Below are positions 21,813 through 34,525 of a stretch of DNA of 64,000 nucleotides, in pieces (positions within the stretch are counted from its first letter, which is position 1; the number at the start of each line of letters is the position of its first letter). Source of the DNA: Lindgomyces ingoldianus (Eukaryota > Ascomycota > Dothideomycetes > Pleosporales > Lindgomycetaceae); the NCBI RefSeq assembly GCF_010093535.1, contig NW_022985194.1:315638-379637 (forward strand), written 5' to 3'. The position numbers were made by a program, and so were the translations under genes. Below the pieces are notes generated by a model that was not told the DNA's origin, did not search any database, and saw only the letters and a list, made by a program, of their open reading frames with translations.

Positions 21813-24800
21813 GGCTGTCAATGGCGTGTTGGGAAAGGTATTCTGTGAACGACTGGATGGGCCAAAGCCAAAAGATTGAGACTTTGAAAACCCTTTAAAA
21901 AAAAAAAGAAAGACGAGTCAATTACAAGCGAAGCAATATTAAAAGAGTGTAACGACTTCGGAAGGGTCCTCCGTCTTTGAAAAAGACAATTGAGGTCTGC
22001 AAAAGAAACCCCGACGTCAAGGTGGTGGAGAATTGGGAGGGTGGGCAATTGTTGGGCAGGGGCAGCTGGACAGGGTCATATACCAGCAGTTATTTCTGGC
22101 GAACCCAAATATGATTGGACTGACTCCACGGGGAGCCCTTTTGGACAACGGACGGTGGAGCTTGCGCAGATGTGCGTCCTCTGGCAATAACCGCGGCTGT
22201 AATTGGATGGAGTCAGCCATGGGCGGTGGAGGGCGTGCCCCTGTTGATCCGAAACAAGCAAACACCATCGACCTGCAAGCCACCGTACCCCTGAGTTAAG
22301 CCTGATGGTGAACCCTCTGGTGGCTTCTTCTGCTAGTTTGGGGCCTAGCAGACGCCGTGGCAGACCAAGCTGGCTTCCAACCCAGCGCCTGGAGAGGCTT
22401 CGCGCCAGAAACGCTCCACCGCTGTAGTGTGCATATGAACGCGTACACCAGTCTGACGCACTGCTTAGCAAATTAATTCAACTGGAGACGAGACAGGAGT
22501 ATTGCGAAGTACATATGTTAAGGGCAAAAAGACCGAGGCGGAGAACGGGCATGGGTAGCATGGGACACTTCGCAGGTCGCGAATTTTTAGATCGCCGCTG
22601 GATTCCGCCAACATGCATCCTGTGACAAACGGCTTTGGTGGCCCGAAAGCAACCCGCTGGCTTCGCTGGTTTTCGCTGGGTGAGGGCGGACTCCTCCGCC
22701 CGTCAGCTTCGGAAACTTTTAATTACAGGAAGGCTGAGCAGCAGAGAACGAAGCGAGCAGCGGGAGGAAAGAACGCGAGATACGACCATCCATTTCGTCA
22801 TCGTTGAACAGCTTCTGAATGCTGCAGCTTAGCGCATATCCACCTTTATCTGAAAGCTCACAACACCTTCGTCGTTGGGATGCTTTCAGCGTGGAGCGTT
22901 CGATTACGAGTGCTGTATCACCAATCTGTCCTCCTGCATCCACCGCTCCCAGCCAGGGACCATGAACATCCTAATTCCGCCCGTCCTCCGCATGTTTCAT
23001 CGCTTGGAGTAGCATTCGGGACCCGGCGCGCTTTTTCAGCGTTGTTGTCCGTGTCCGCCCTGACAAGACGCCTTAATCGTTCGTAGCATCTTTTCCTGCT
23101 CCTATTGAATATAGAAAATGTTGTTTTCAGTGGGTTTTGAGGGACTTCATGTGGAAACTCGGGCAAGAGAGCTTTTCCCGCGGGAAAAAATGGATGTTGT
23201 AGCTTCTCAGTTCCCTGACCTCCGACTCGCGGTTCACAGCCACACTTGTACACACTCTGTCCTACCAGAAATGTCAGCCTCCGTCAAATATTATCTCACG
23301 TGTGAAAGTAGGGCATCCATTCCTCGAATCTCCGCCGTGTACCTCCACAATGAATCACCACCTGCCCGTACCTACGTACCTACGCCGAGTCCAAAGTCCT
23401 CTCTCTCACCTGATATTTACATGCGCCTTTGAATTCTCCCCTTTTCATCGCTCTTGCGCCTGCTCGTATTTGCCGCGTCCCTTGTAGGCTATGTTTAAAA
23501 ACGGCACGAATTTACTGAATACGGGTAATGGCGAGAGGAAACTGCTTTGTACTTCGGTATCAGCTCTCCATTGTCCATTCCACCGCATAAACGGTTTCAT
23601 GCTTCCTTTACTCCCCAAATGTGTTTGTGACTCGAACTATTAATCCGAGCAACGCCTTGTGAACGTCCTAATTGTGAATATTTTTATACTTGGAACGACA
23701 GTTTATTTGTAAGGGATTGTGAACGCTCTCAACACAGACTTACCATTTAAGCGATTCTGCGGCGGCTGTGAACGCAGCAACCAGACGAAATCCCAAGCTT
23801 TAACCGCCCACCAGCCTCTCTTAGCTATCCAACAAAGTCCATTCCTACATCCTCGACTCCAAACTGCCCCCAAATTATCACCACGTGGCACAACCTGGGA
23901 AGCAACCTTGGAAGAACAATACCCAGTAATCCACCTTTTTCCACTTCTTCCGGCAACTTCCAAAGCCTCTGTTATTCAGCTGTTACGTTTCACCAAACCC
24001 CTGCAAGCCATTGTCTTGTCAGACCGGTGACATTTCCACCCGCCCTGCGCCACATGTGTTAGGGAGCGACATTGAAGACGCTGAGCGTGCGCCACGGCGG
24101 AGGCGCGTGCTCGGTTGTTATTGTTTCTTTTACACTCATGTGGGTAGTACTTCGAGTCACTTGTAATGCAATATTCGATGTGGTGATAGTATTCGTTCGA
24201 TCCATGGTTCTAACTAAGACCCATCACACCAAGCCGCCATCTACATTACGCAAAATATCATCATCGCTTTACATTTTGCCCCAACGCGATGACTGGAATC
24301 TAAAAGCACTGAAAAGCCAATTTCCTAAGTATACACTAATTTCATCTCCAAAACTATTTCCCTTTGTGAACAAAAACACTGGTTTATTTTTTCAATATGT
24401 ATTTCTCTCTTCATTCTCATCAAATGTAAATATCCGACTTTTGGTCCCGTGATTCCCATCCTGCCAACACACCGACCACTAGACTTCGATATCTAGGTCT
24501 CTTCACTTCTGAACGATGTGCTCATTATTATCTAAACATTCTCGTCACTCATCATATCCGCAAATGCAACCTCCATTCTATGGTCCCCACCCTGTCAACC
24601 GCCACGATGACCAAAAATTCCATAACATTACCTAGGTAGGAGATGCGGCCAACTTGCAACCTTGGAACTCATACCCACCCATCCACAAAGATTTTGAGTA
24701 TTGGGGTAAGTGGAAATATTTATCTGTCCTCTTCGCATCCGCACATTTTCCATTTCTCTTTCCTATAAATTTTACCGTTCATCGCTTTTCACCACTTCCG

Positions 24801-24972
24801 CATCCACACGACATCGACCACAGCACATCTATCAAACCTATCAGAACCACACCAAAAGAAGTAAACCCACACCAAAATCATCGAAGACACTACGGCCATC
24901 AAAGCTACCACAACTATCAAAGCCATCCGTCACAAGCACCACCCCCATCCTACCTCATTCCATCAACCCAGA
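21813..24972. other. Large gene-poor interval (about 3.2 kb)
   Basis: It contains the tyrosinase promoter at the left and a long pyrimidine-rich leader to the next gene at the right (about 24760-24970). ORFs of up to 212 codons exist but share neither homology nor codon bias, and most overlap on both strands. The proline-rich reading at 24654-25292 is an out-of-frame run into the next gene. No tRNA or repeat was recognised. Confidence 0.4.
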
Positions 24973-26439
24973 ATGACACGCTCCCACCCGCAAACCCCCA
25001 ACCCAGCGCGCCGCCCTCCACTTTCCCCTCCCCCTCCACCAACATCCCCAAACCCCCTCATCAACATCTCAGACTACTCCTACATCTCCTCCCCGACCCC
25101 AGCGCCACTAGCAACGCCCAACATCTCGCCACTCCTGTTACCAGAGAGTTCGATATATCTTGCGCCTCCGCCTCCATCTGCGAGTCTAAAATTCAGGACC
25201 CAGGGCGGTGTCGCTACACCGAACATCTCGCCGCTGGTATTACCAGACAATCAAGTGTTTCTTGCGCCGCCGCCACCTGCTGCTGTGTATAGGGGGTGGT
25301 ATGAGGGATATCAAGGAAGGCGGGTTGGGCCACCAGCGAGCAACGTCCAGCACATCGAGGACATGTCCCTCATCCACCCAGCTGAATTTCCCTCCGCAAG
25401 GCCAGGACCATCGAGTAATGTCCAACACATCGAGGACATTGGGAGGCCATCTCCACCCACACAGCCACCGCCATTTCGAGCGCCTACCTCCCCTGGACCC
25501 AGCGTCGAATACATCGAAGATATCGCCGCTGTTCCGGGCCCATCAGCGCCTCCATCCCTATCTCCACCTGCATCACACCCCTCATTCTCCCGCGTCCAGC
25601 ACATTGAGGATGTCGATCAAGAAAACACTCACAGGCTCCTTGCTGCCCATCCCGAAAGGCAAGCCTCCTTCCTGCAGCTTGCCGGGTCTTCAGAGCAGGG
25701 AAATCAGATCGAGGGCTCCGCTGAAAATGCCGATTCAGTTGCTGAGGCTATTGCTGTAATCGAGTATTCCAGGGCAGTAGCAAGGGTGACGGAGGAGGCT
25801 ATGATGAAATTGCTGAGAGCGTATGAGCAGGAAGGAGAGGAAGGAGGAGGAGAGGAAGAGGAAGAGGAAGAGGAAGAGGAAGAGGAAGAGAAGGAGGAGG
25901 ATGATGATGATGAGGAGGGTGATGAAGGTGAAGAAGGTGGAGGAGGAGGAGAAGAAGAAAAAGAAGAAGAAGAAGAAGAAAAAGAAGGAGGGGAAGAAGA
26001 AGGAGAAGGAGAAGGAGAAGGAGAAGGAGAAGGAGAAGGAGAAGAAAAAGAAGAAGGAGAAGAAGAAGGAGAAGGAGAAGAAGAAGAAGAAGGAGAAGAA
26101 GAAGACGAAGACGAAGATTGGGAAGATTGGGATGAAGACCAAGATGAAGACCCACACGCTAATACACACCCTTCCTCACACCCCTCCCTATCCTTATCAC
26201 CTCCACAGCCCTCAACTCCGTCCCTCACCACCCTCCAGCACCTCCTCCTTACCCGTGACACTGAGATCGCACACCTTCAAGACCGAATAACGCGCCAACA
26301 ACTTCTCAACCAAGCGCTGACAAAATCACTACAAGAGAGGAGTCGCGATGTCGTTTTCCTTGTGTTACTCGGTATGTTTTGGGCGGCATTTTGGGCATTG
26401 GTGCCGAGGGGGTGGCTAAATTTACCGCAGGGATGGTAG
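24973..26439 (+). CDS. Acidic, proline-rich repeat protein with a C-terminal hydrophobic anchor, unknown function
   Basis: A single open frame of 488 codons starts at an ATG in good context (AGAATGAC). The first 200 residues are Pro/Ser-rich and include two copies of a PNISPLxLP...LAPPPP unit, then four copies of a short motif: SNVQHIEDMS, SNVQHIEDIG, SVEYIEDIA and RVQHIEDVD, spaced about 25-40 residues. A helical segment (ENADSVAEAIAVIEYSRAVAR) precedes about 100 residues that are almost purely Glu/Gly/Asp. Near the end a heptad-like helix (LQHLLLTRDTEIAHLQDRI) is followed by a hydrophobic stretch FLVLLGMFWAAFWALVP, a candidate tail anchor. No known family was recognised. The open frame through the expanded GAA/GGA tract and the ordered motif repeats argue for a real gene. 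The proline-rich part resembles lineage-specific fungal proteins. Confidence 0.65.
   Translation: MTRSHPQTPNPARRPPLSPPPPPTSPNPLINISDYSYISSPTPAPLATPNISPLLLPESSIYLAPPPPSASLKFRTQGGVATPNISPLVLPDNQVFLAPPPPAAVYRGWYEGYQGRRVGPPASNVQHIEDMSLIHPAEFPSARPGPSSNVQHIEDIGRPSPPTQPPPFRAPTSPGPSVEYIEDIAAVPGPSAPPSLSPPASHPSFSRVQHIEDVDQENTHRLLAAHPERQASFLQLAGSSEQGNQIEGSAENADSVAEAIAVIEYSRAVARVTEEAMMKLLRAYEQEGEEGGGEEEEEEEEEEEEEKEEDDDDEEGDEGEEGGGGGEEEKEEEEEEKEGGEEEGEGEGEGEGEGEGEEKEEGEEEGEGEEEEEGEEEDEDEDWEDWDEDQDEDPHANTHPSSHPSLSLSPPQPSTPSLTTLQHLLLTRDTEIAHLQDRITRQQLLNQALTKSLQERSRDVVFLVLLGMFWAAFWALVPRGWLNLPQGW
25829..26105 (+). repeat. Expanded GAA/GGA microsatellite; 167-nt uninterrupted homopurine run
   Basis: Positions 25829-25900 and 25939-26105 contain only A and G on the plus strand, in GAG, GAA and (GAAGGA)n patterns. 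The tract encodes the poly-Glu region of the surrounding gene in frame. Mirror-symmetric homopurine tracts of this length can form triplex DNA, and they mutate by slippage. The complementary strand has long Ser, Leu or Phe-rich ORFs that are artefacts of the repeat. Confidence 0.9.
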
Positions 26440-27377
26440 GAAAGTAGGGAGGTATATGGTGTATTTAGTTCGTAGGGGGTGTATTCAGAATGGAACTGAG
26501 GTGTTGCGATTCTTGCTAGTATTCTTGGGGTGGTTTTTGGGACGAGGAGTCCTGTGTTGGTGTCTTCTATGTTCAGGTTGTCATGTGTCGGCTGCCATGT
26601 TACACGCTGCTTAAGGTTTAGTACCTAGGCGGAACGGACTGCATACAAAAGCACGGCATGTATGCATGTATGTCATGCATGCTGAGTCATATTCGGTTAG
26701 TTGTTCACTACGCATGGAAAAATGAGAAAGATGTAGAGGATGCAGTCCACACGCTGAGAATTTCATCATGGTATCATCTTAAGTTAAACATTGCACTACA
26801 CTACACTGCACCCAAGTAGTATGTGCGTGCATGTGCTACCTACATCTACCACCCTTCCAACATATGGACACGTATACCACCCAAAGCATGATGCATGAAG
26901 TTCATCACCATCAGCAGCATCCCCGGCACTCCCTTACCACTTCTATTGTAGCTCCACGTCATCATCCTATCCATCCAACCCCACAAAACCCATCACCTAA
27001 TCCCCCAACCTAGCCAGCCAAGTCAAAAGTGTATAACAGAAAAAACCTCACCTATCTATCTGAGCTCAAGACCTACAAAGTCTCATCTCCATGCACCCAC
27101 CGACCCACCCATCCACAACGCCTCGCTGAAAACAAGAGTTCAAACAAGAGTTTGATAAAGTCATGCCGTGAGCAGATAGCCTTACAAATGCAGGCAGTTC
27201 GAAATTTATGAGATGAGGAATCAATCAAAAAGACAGCCAGAGCGGGTATCTGTATTTCTCGCAAGCCTAACGCGGGGAAGATGAAGGGTTGTCGCTGGAA
27301 GAAGGAAAAGGAATTATGATATGGACCAAAAATGAATTTGTGTTTGTGTGTGGCCAGTCGTGCGTTCGAGTCGATCA
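26440..27377. other. Convergent intergenic region before the MAPKKK gene
   Basis: It holds the 3' flanks of two convergent genes. A short ATGT/CATG-rich tract lies at 26656-26685. No gene is supported. Confidence 0.4.
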
Positions 27378-30300
27378 CTAGAAGGCGCCGCGAATCTTTG
27401 AATGCAACTCCGTATCTAGGAAATTGTAATGCGGATCAGAGAAGCAGAAAGGCGATCGCAAGAGTGTTTCAGCCGTGGGACGCTCAGCTGGGTCACTAAA
27501 CGAACGTATTAGCAAACCTTTGTAACAGGCACAGGAGACGGGAATGTACTCACATCGTGAAGCAGTCATACATAAAACTCAAACCCTCAACTCCAATGAC
27601 CCTCGATACATCTTCTGGAATAGGCGGTGCCTGGTTCAAGCTGCCCAGCTTGTAAATCGCACCAATGGCTTCTTCCTTCGACCACGGCCGCCTTCCCGCA
27701 AACATCTCAAGTACCACACAGCCGAGGGACCAGATATCAACCTTGGCGGAGTAGCCTTGGCCTTGCGATCGAATGACCTCCGGAGCCATCCAGAAGACGG
27801 AACCTTGCATCGAGTTGGTGATATCGTTGCCGTAGATGTTGTCAGTTTTCTTAGAGATACCAAAATCGGAGATCTTGCAGGTACCATCCAGATCGAGGAG
27901 GATGTTGTCAGCTTTAAGGTCGCGATGCAGAATACCTTCTCTGTGCAGATATGCAAGGCCGCAGAGCGTCTGTCGAGTCAGGGAGCTGACGACGGATTCC
28001 TCGAATTTGCCGTGTTTGCGGAGACAGGAGCCGACGGAACCACCAGAGATATATTCAAGGAAGATGGAGATGCTGAACTCTTTGCGTTCGCAGCCGAGAT
28101 ACTGCACAATATTGGGGTGATCCAGATGTTGCATGGTGTCAATCTCCTGGTCCAAGCTCTTGACTAGTTCCTTGATTTTGTCTTTGTCGGATCCGGCCGC
28201 CTTTGGGTTTACCTCAACTTGCTTCACAGCAATCAGCTCACCAGTGGTAATGTTCATGCCAAGATAGACGCGTCCGAAAGTGCCCTTTCCGATAAGCTGA
28301 CCCTTCATCCATTTGAACGTTGGCTGACGCTGTGGTATAGGCAGGTGGTCTTGAGGGATTGTCTCTAGTTGAATCAATCTTGATCCTCGCGGAGGCTTGA
28401 CTTGCTCGATCTTTGCGTGAAACATCTTCGTCGACTTTCTACGTACAATATCACCGCTGCTTCGGAGTGTGGCAACACGAGAGGGACCAGCTCCTATGCC
28501 AGGCAGCGACTTCTTGTCTAGTGGTTGGTATTGCGACTTGACCACCTCACGAATAGACTTGGTACGACCAAGACCCACTCCCGATTTGCGGATGTTGCGC
28601 TGAGCGATTGACTGCAATCCGATATCGCCTCGTTTTAGACTTGGGCCGATGGTACTCTTGTTATCTTCAAAGGAAGACATCGGCGTAATGGAGCGACTAT
28701 CTTTGGAAAACTCGCCTGTCAATTCAGTCGATGCATCTGTATCGGTAAAATCTTCCTCGAGCATAGGCTGATCGAGGTTGACGTTGGGGAAGAACTCGTC
28801 GAGGTGCTCGACAAGTGCTTCCGCTGGAGGACGATTGGCCCAAAGGTCACTGACGAATGACTCGCGGCGCATGAATCTGTTGTTATCGTCGGGTGAGTCA
28901 GTCCAGGTAGCAGAGGCCGCCGATTCGGGAAGGAAGTCGCTAGGCTGCGAGTTTTTGGTCTCATCTGTGGCCGCGCTATGTTCAGCTGACCTGTCCGCGA
29001 CTTTGTCTAGAGAGTTCTTAGACCTCGACGTCTTGAGTGTGAGCGATGGTCGTTGACTGCGAAGGTCACTGGGAGTAGACAAGCCATCTTTCGAAGGTGT
29101 AGGTGGACCAATCTTTGCGAGGGGCTTGGCAAACAGACCTTCGTCAGAATCGTCATCGGAATCGACAGCCTCCAGCATTGGTGACTTGGAATGGAACGAT
29201 ACTCTTGCCTCTTCAAAATCGATCGTGGGTCCATACACAGACACCCTCGATGGTTCTCTTGACAGACTTGATGGTGGTGGTCGCGCTGAATGAGGGCTAA
29301 CATCTGGCGATTTCCCTTTCGGAATTTGCTCATCCTTGAGTTTGGAGATTGCAGGGTTCGTCGCAGTCGGCATTTTAAGTGTGAGACTCGGCCTCTCAAG
29401 GGAGAGGTCATTGGGCACATCTTCCTCATAGTCAGGAATCTTGAAGGGAACATTGCCTTTGCTCATAGTAAAAGACCCAGGGCTACGAGGTGACCCACCT
29501 GGACTACTCCTGCCGGAGCCTGATAACTGCCCAAACCCGCTTGATTGCAAGACCCTCTGAGATGGACGGATGTTCTCGGAAGAAACCTCTCGAGCAGGGT
29601 CTTTTGGTGGAGGTTTTGGTGGCGCTGCGTTCGCGGCTCCAACCAACCCACCGACCTTACCGGCTCCTATAATAGCTGCGCCAATGCTAGACAAACCCAT
29701 TGGACCTTGGGGAATAGCCTTCCGCTTCGCCGGCTCCGAATCTGTCGATCGCCTCTTTGCTTCAACTTCCTCGCCGTCAGGCCACGACGTGCGATCCTTC
29801 TTGTTCTTCGTCAGTGAGTTGGCTTTAATAAGAGTACTTGAGTCGGGCGGTACTGGAGGTGGCTCTCGCAGCGGCACCAACTGCTTGCTCTTCCTATTCT
29901 CTTCGAAGTGTTTCTTATCCTCGTATGGAGACTCGCGACGATTATCAAAGTCAATGACACTAGGACTCTGGAATGAGATATCAGCCCTCGAGGATGAACC
30001 CGGATCTGGAGAGTCTTTCTTTAGCTTGTCTTGTCGCTTCCGAAGGTATTGTTCCTGCTTGCGCTGCGTCTCTCGTTTGTGCTCTGCCGCCGCTTCGAGT
30101 AGTTTCTTTCGTTCTTCTTCTGGCAAGTCGTCCCCTACATTCCACGAAGGCTCAGGTGCCCTGCCTCCGCCATTCAACCGCTCTGCGACAGCTTCAGGGG
30201 TCAGCTCATGCTTCTCAGCAAGCTTACGCAGCTTCGCAGTCTTATCAGGGACGAGTGTGGATTCACCTGATTTCACATCAGGTGAATCCAACTGGGAGTT

Positions 30301-32871
30301 GTCATTCAAGCGTGCATAAGTGAGCTCATCAACGGGCCTGCGAGATGATGTCGGGAAAATGACACCCAGTCCGGCAGATGGAGGCACCGACGGTGGTGTG
30401 GTGAGGTAGATCTTGAGATCCCCAAACCGGTTTCCCCATTGTGATCGAGCTTTTAGCAACTTCGAGTCGGAAAGAGCCTCGTCATGGTCGGCTTGGCCAG
30501 GGGAGGTAAGGTGCAATTCGATTCCAGGTACAAATGGAACTCCAAGTCCGACGCAAATTGCTTCTCGCAACGCCAAAGCAGAGTCTGCGTTAGAGACGTC
30601 GACCAAGCGGTAATTCCAACCATCCGGAGTGACAAATACGAACTTCCGTTCTCCGTCCCTCGTCGACGCCCTTCCACGACCCGTTGTTCGGCTTTCTGTA
30701 TCAGTTTGAGCAGAGCGCCGTGAAGGGGGGCGGTCATTTAGCGATGTCTCACTTGAGTTCATGCCAGGTTTACCAAAGAATGACCCCGCCGGTTGATGTC
30801 GATGACTTGCTGGACTCGTAGGAGAGTCTATGCTGGATTCATCGGGCGACGGATGGGTGTCATCCTTCTTCTTCTCTCTGCGCATGAACTTGGGTAAGAA
30901 GCCCTTATGCACCTCCTTCGCACTGGTAGGAATCTCTGCACTATCGTGCCTGGACATGCCTGTTCCAGGCCGTGAGCCATCATATCCGTTTCTTCGACTG
31001 TCGTTACGGCTTTCGGAGCGGCCATCAAACGACCTTCCAGACGGAGGCCCCGACCCTGCAATGGATCCGGCGGTGGCAAAGGTTGAAAGATTTGATTCCG
31101 AACTGTTGGCCCGGTGGTGTTGTTGGTAATACCGTGGTGCTGACGAGCTCAACCCTGCGCTGAGTTGACCATTGCTTGCGAGGCGGGCAGACTGCAGCCT
31201 AGGGCTTTGTTGCGGGCTTGCTTGCCTGATGGCTTCCCGATAATTTGTCGTGCCGAAAGACGAGGGTCCAAATTCGCCAGAGGCGCTTGGGCTGTGTTTC
31301 TTGGATGAGGATCCGAGGTCACGCAGTATTTCTTTAGAATAAGCACTTCGACCTGACGGGTCGCTATAGTCGGGGGGCGGTCCGAGCGCAGGGATCGTGA
31401 AGTTCCGCTGTGTTGATATTCGCCTAGGCGCAGTTGTCGAACCGGGTGAGTTCAGCGGCATCTGCCGCCCAGGACTATCTTCGCCACCCCCAGCGGTTGT
31501 TGGCGTTGAGAAATCCATCCTGCCACCAAGATATGGGGAATTCTCGAGAGTACCTTCTGTCCCTGCGCTGGCCAGCGTCATACCGGTATCTGAGCGTGTC
31601 GGCATTCGGGCATTGCTTGAGCTTCCGGTCTCGACGATGGCGCGAACGAGTCTGCGCAACTTCCTGCCCTCATCTCTTTCACGATTCTGGTCCCAACCAG
31701 TCCCGCTCGCCGTGCACTGCTTCGCCAATTGCGGAAAGATGACCTGGTGCATCATGGCAACATTTCCTTTCCCACCATGGCCACGACCGATTTCCAGAAA
31801 TCGTGGGCCATAGAGGTCCAACGTCTTGAATGTCTCTTGCCAGTCTCGAGAAAATCCGTTATTGGCCAGCCACACCTGGACACGCTCGGGAGGCCATTGT
31901 ACGCTAGCGTCATGCGGCGAAATGGGAGTCGGGCCGGTGCTTTCCGTGTGCCGGTAGATGCTGCCATGGGTTTGTGGGTTATGTAGGGTGGCCGTGGGCG
32001 GCCCGGGGGAGTCATAGGTTTGAGCCCTGTCGGTAGGGATATTGAGGTGCCCTCCACGCCCGCTTGGAGTAGGGGGAATGTTGTATCCGGTACCAGCGCC
32101 ATACTGTGTATTTTCTTGGGGGGTAGGAAAACTCGTAGTTGACCCATCCGTGGTAGCCGAATACGTCTGGGTATCATCCCGGTAGTAGGCGGGTTCTGAG
32201 TACTGCCTGCTTGTGTGAAGCGGTGGAATACCGACGCCAGGACCAAACGATTCCCCGCCGGGGATGTATGTTGCGGAAGTCAGCGGTGCCTCTTGTTGTG
32301 GTGGTGGTGGGCCCGGCGGAGGAGGGATGTTTCGCTCGTAACCCTGATAGAGGCTTGGGTTATAGCCTTGCGGTTGGTACTGTCGTGGAGCTCCCCAGGC
32401 ATAGCTCTGCTGCTGCGGTGGAGGCGGCAGTTGGATGGCGCCAATGTTGTTCGTCGGCCTCGGGGGAGGCGGCGGAAGGTTCATGCCATGAGAAGAGGGG
32501 GTGGCCGTTGGCTGGGGGGGTGGAGGAGGAAGATACGGATGCATGCTTGGCTTTGTCAGGTAGCTGTGCTGCCTCTGGACCAGCTTCGGGTCCGCAACGG
32601 TGTGCGCCCTCGCCCGCGGGCTCGTCGAGTAGGAGGCGCTCCCGGGCGATAGTAGCGGGTATGGAGAGCTGGTGCCGCCGGAGGGTATGAGGAGGGATGA
32701 GGGGGGCGAGGAGACGCTGGGGACGTCGTTCAAGAGCAGGTCGGTTGGGACGCCGAGGTTGGAGCGATTAGCGGAGAGGGGGGTTGGAGGACCGCGACGG
32801 CCTGATCGGTCGGAGGTATTGGATATGTTGGATATGTTCGATGAGGAGCGCTGTCGCGACCCAATTGTCAT
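27378..32871 (-). CDS. BCK1: BCK1-type MAP kinase kinase kinase (cell wall integrity pathway)
   Basis: The start is the ATG at 32871 (MTIGSRQRSSSNISNI). Exon 1 is 32871-27554, intron 27553-27496 (58 nt, GTGAGT...TTAG), exon 2 27495-27378, giving 1811 residues. The N-terminus is Pro/Ser-rich and probably disordered. A SAM-like domain lies at about 324-390 (VQWPPERVQVWLANNGF...LDLYGPRFLEIG). A Ras-associating-like ubiquitin fold lies in the middle (FVFVTPDGWNYRLVDVSN). The kinase domain covers about 1519-1795: GKGTFGRVYLG loop, Lys about 1560 in VKQVEV, HRDLKADN at about 1649, DFGISKK at about 1679 and WMAPEV. In yeast and filamentous fungi this kinase relays Pkc1 signals to Mkk1/2 and Slt2/Mps1. 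The frame remains open upstream of the ATG to 33138 without another ATG, so a 5' exon could exist. It is divergent from pyruvate decarboxylase. Confidence 0.93.
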
Positions 32872-34525
32872 GTTCAGGTCCGTGGGGCGGGGGGGCGGGG
32901 GGGGGCTTTTGGGGAGCTCCTCAGTGGTCGGAGGACAGCGATGAGCACCACGGCATGGCGGTCCAAGCTGACCAGTCGCTTCCACCGTCGCCGTTGTCAC
33001 CGCGCCTCTGGTGTGAGGAGAAGCGAGTGTTCCTGGGCTCGCAGCGCTTTGCAAGGCTGACTCTTGAGCGGGTGGACGGAGTTCAATCGAAAGGATGGGG
33101 CGGGCGGGCTGCGCGTGGACGGCGCACCCTGGCCACACGACAGCTCAAGTAGTCAAGAGGGATCGTGGGGGAAACGAGGGTTGCTAAGAATGCGTGCGGA
33201 GGAGCGCAGTCGTTTCAAGCAGCGCAGCAGCGTAAGCGGAGAAGCTCGAAAAAGCACTGCGCAGGATGGCGGGCGCTTGCACACGAGATGGTCGCAACAA
33301 AGACGGCGGAGGCGAGCAGCGGACGGATGCTGCGAGCGCCGGGGGAGGGGGGGGGGGAAGAGGTAACAGATGGAGGAGGGTAGAGATGGGCGAGGGCTGC
33401 GATGGAGCGATTGATGAGTGCCGGTGGACTGCCTCTAGGAGGAGCTGGCTGTGAGATGGGCGAGGGCAGGCGGCGTTGCGTCGGTGGACGCTTGGGCCAC
33501 GCTTGGATGCTGCGCTGCAGATGCTCGGATGGATGCTGGGCCTCCACCAGCTGGGACAGCACACGAGCACAGCGCAGTCGCTCCCAGCGACGGGTACATG
33601 CGGCGGCGTGGCACCCGTCGTTCACCCCCAGATCCCAATCCTGAACATCTAACGTGATCTATCGTCTTGTCGCTCGATACCCGACCTGAACAGTCTCAGA
33701 ACAACTTGCAGAAGAGCAGGGATGGGGCCAGCGCGGAGGAAAGGTGGCCGAGCAATGCGCCACAAGCCACGGCGAGCCACCCTCACCGGTGCTGTTCTCG
33801 CACAGACAAACTCACAGACGCAAACGCAGTTGCACATCCTTCGGACACTCGTGAACATCAAGTCCGGTCCTGTAGTTATAACCTGTTTCCACATATTCCA
33901 TTATCGGCTGTCCGCTCCGGGCTGTCTACGCACGTCACTTCTAAAGGCCCAGCGTCCCGACCTCGCCATCGTTCGATCGATCGATTAGATAAGATATGCA
34001 ATGGCGGTATCTATCACCGCCTCAAACATTCCCTTCTGGCGCCAAAGGAAGCCGTTGATGACGCAGGTACCTCCGCGCATTCGCTTGTCGAAACCAACCT
34101 TTTTCTTTCCACGTCGTCTATTGTTCAATTGTCCTGAGTCATTCCCTAATTTATCTTGCATGCCGTTTCCATCTGTGCCTCATCCTGTGCCCCATAAGTC
34201 GGTCATGCTCTCATTCGACCGTGGCCCAACACTTCCACGGCCCGGCTGGCCCTGGATTCGGCTGCAAACGCTTGCAACGTGCAACGTGCCCGCGTCTGTG
34301 TCGGCCGCGGTGTTCTGGTTCCAATTCCGACATGCAAATTCCAATATCAGTCAGGCCATGTAGGGTGATGGTGTGCAAGTGACTAACCAGCTTACTTATC
34401 ACCGTCATAATTACATTCCCTGCTGCGGGCACATAAAGCCTGCCGCCTCCAACCGCGATCACCAATATATCAACCCTCTACATTCCTAATTCTCTTCTTA
34501 CCTTCACTTTGCCTCCAATTGCACC
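32872..34525. promoter_or_regulatory. Divergent promoter region between BCK1 and pyruvate decarboxylase
   Basis: These 1.65 kb separate the two start codons. The BCK1 side is GC-rich with long G runs on the plus strand (32881-32908, and a run at about 33342-33358), so its leader transcript is C-rich. The PDC side ends in a pyrimidine-rich leader (34480-34520), usual for highly expressed fungal genes. A TATATC stretch at about 34465 is close to the start. Short ORFs on both strands here lack homology and are not called. Confidence 0.5.

Noticed and set aside
24654..25292. 212-codon proline-rich ORF overlapping the start of the acidic gene
   Set aside because: It is a different frame of the same CCA/CCC-rich sequence; the 24973 frame alone keeps the ordered repeats and stays open through the acidic tract.
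25704..26261. Ser-, Leu- and Phe-rich ORFs antisense to the acidic gene
   Set aside because: They are other-frame readings of the GAA/GGA microsatellite and have no non-repetitive content.
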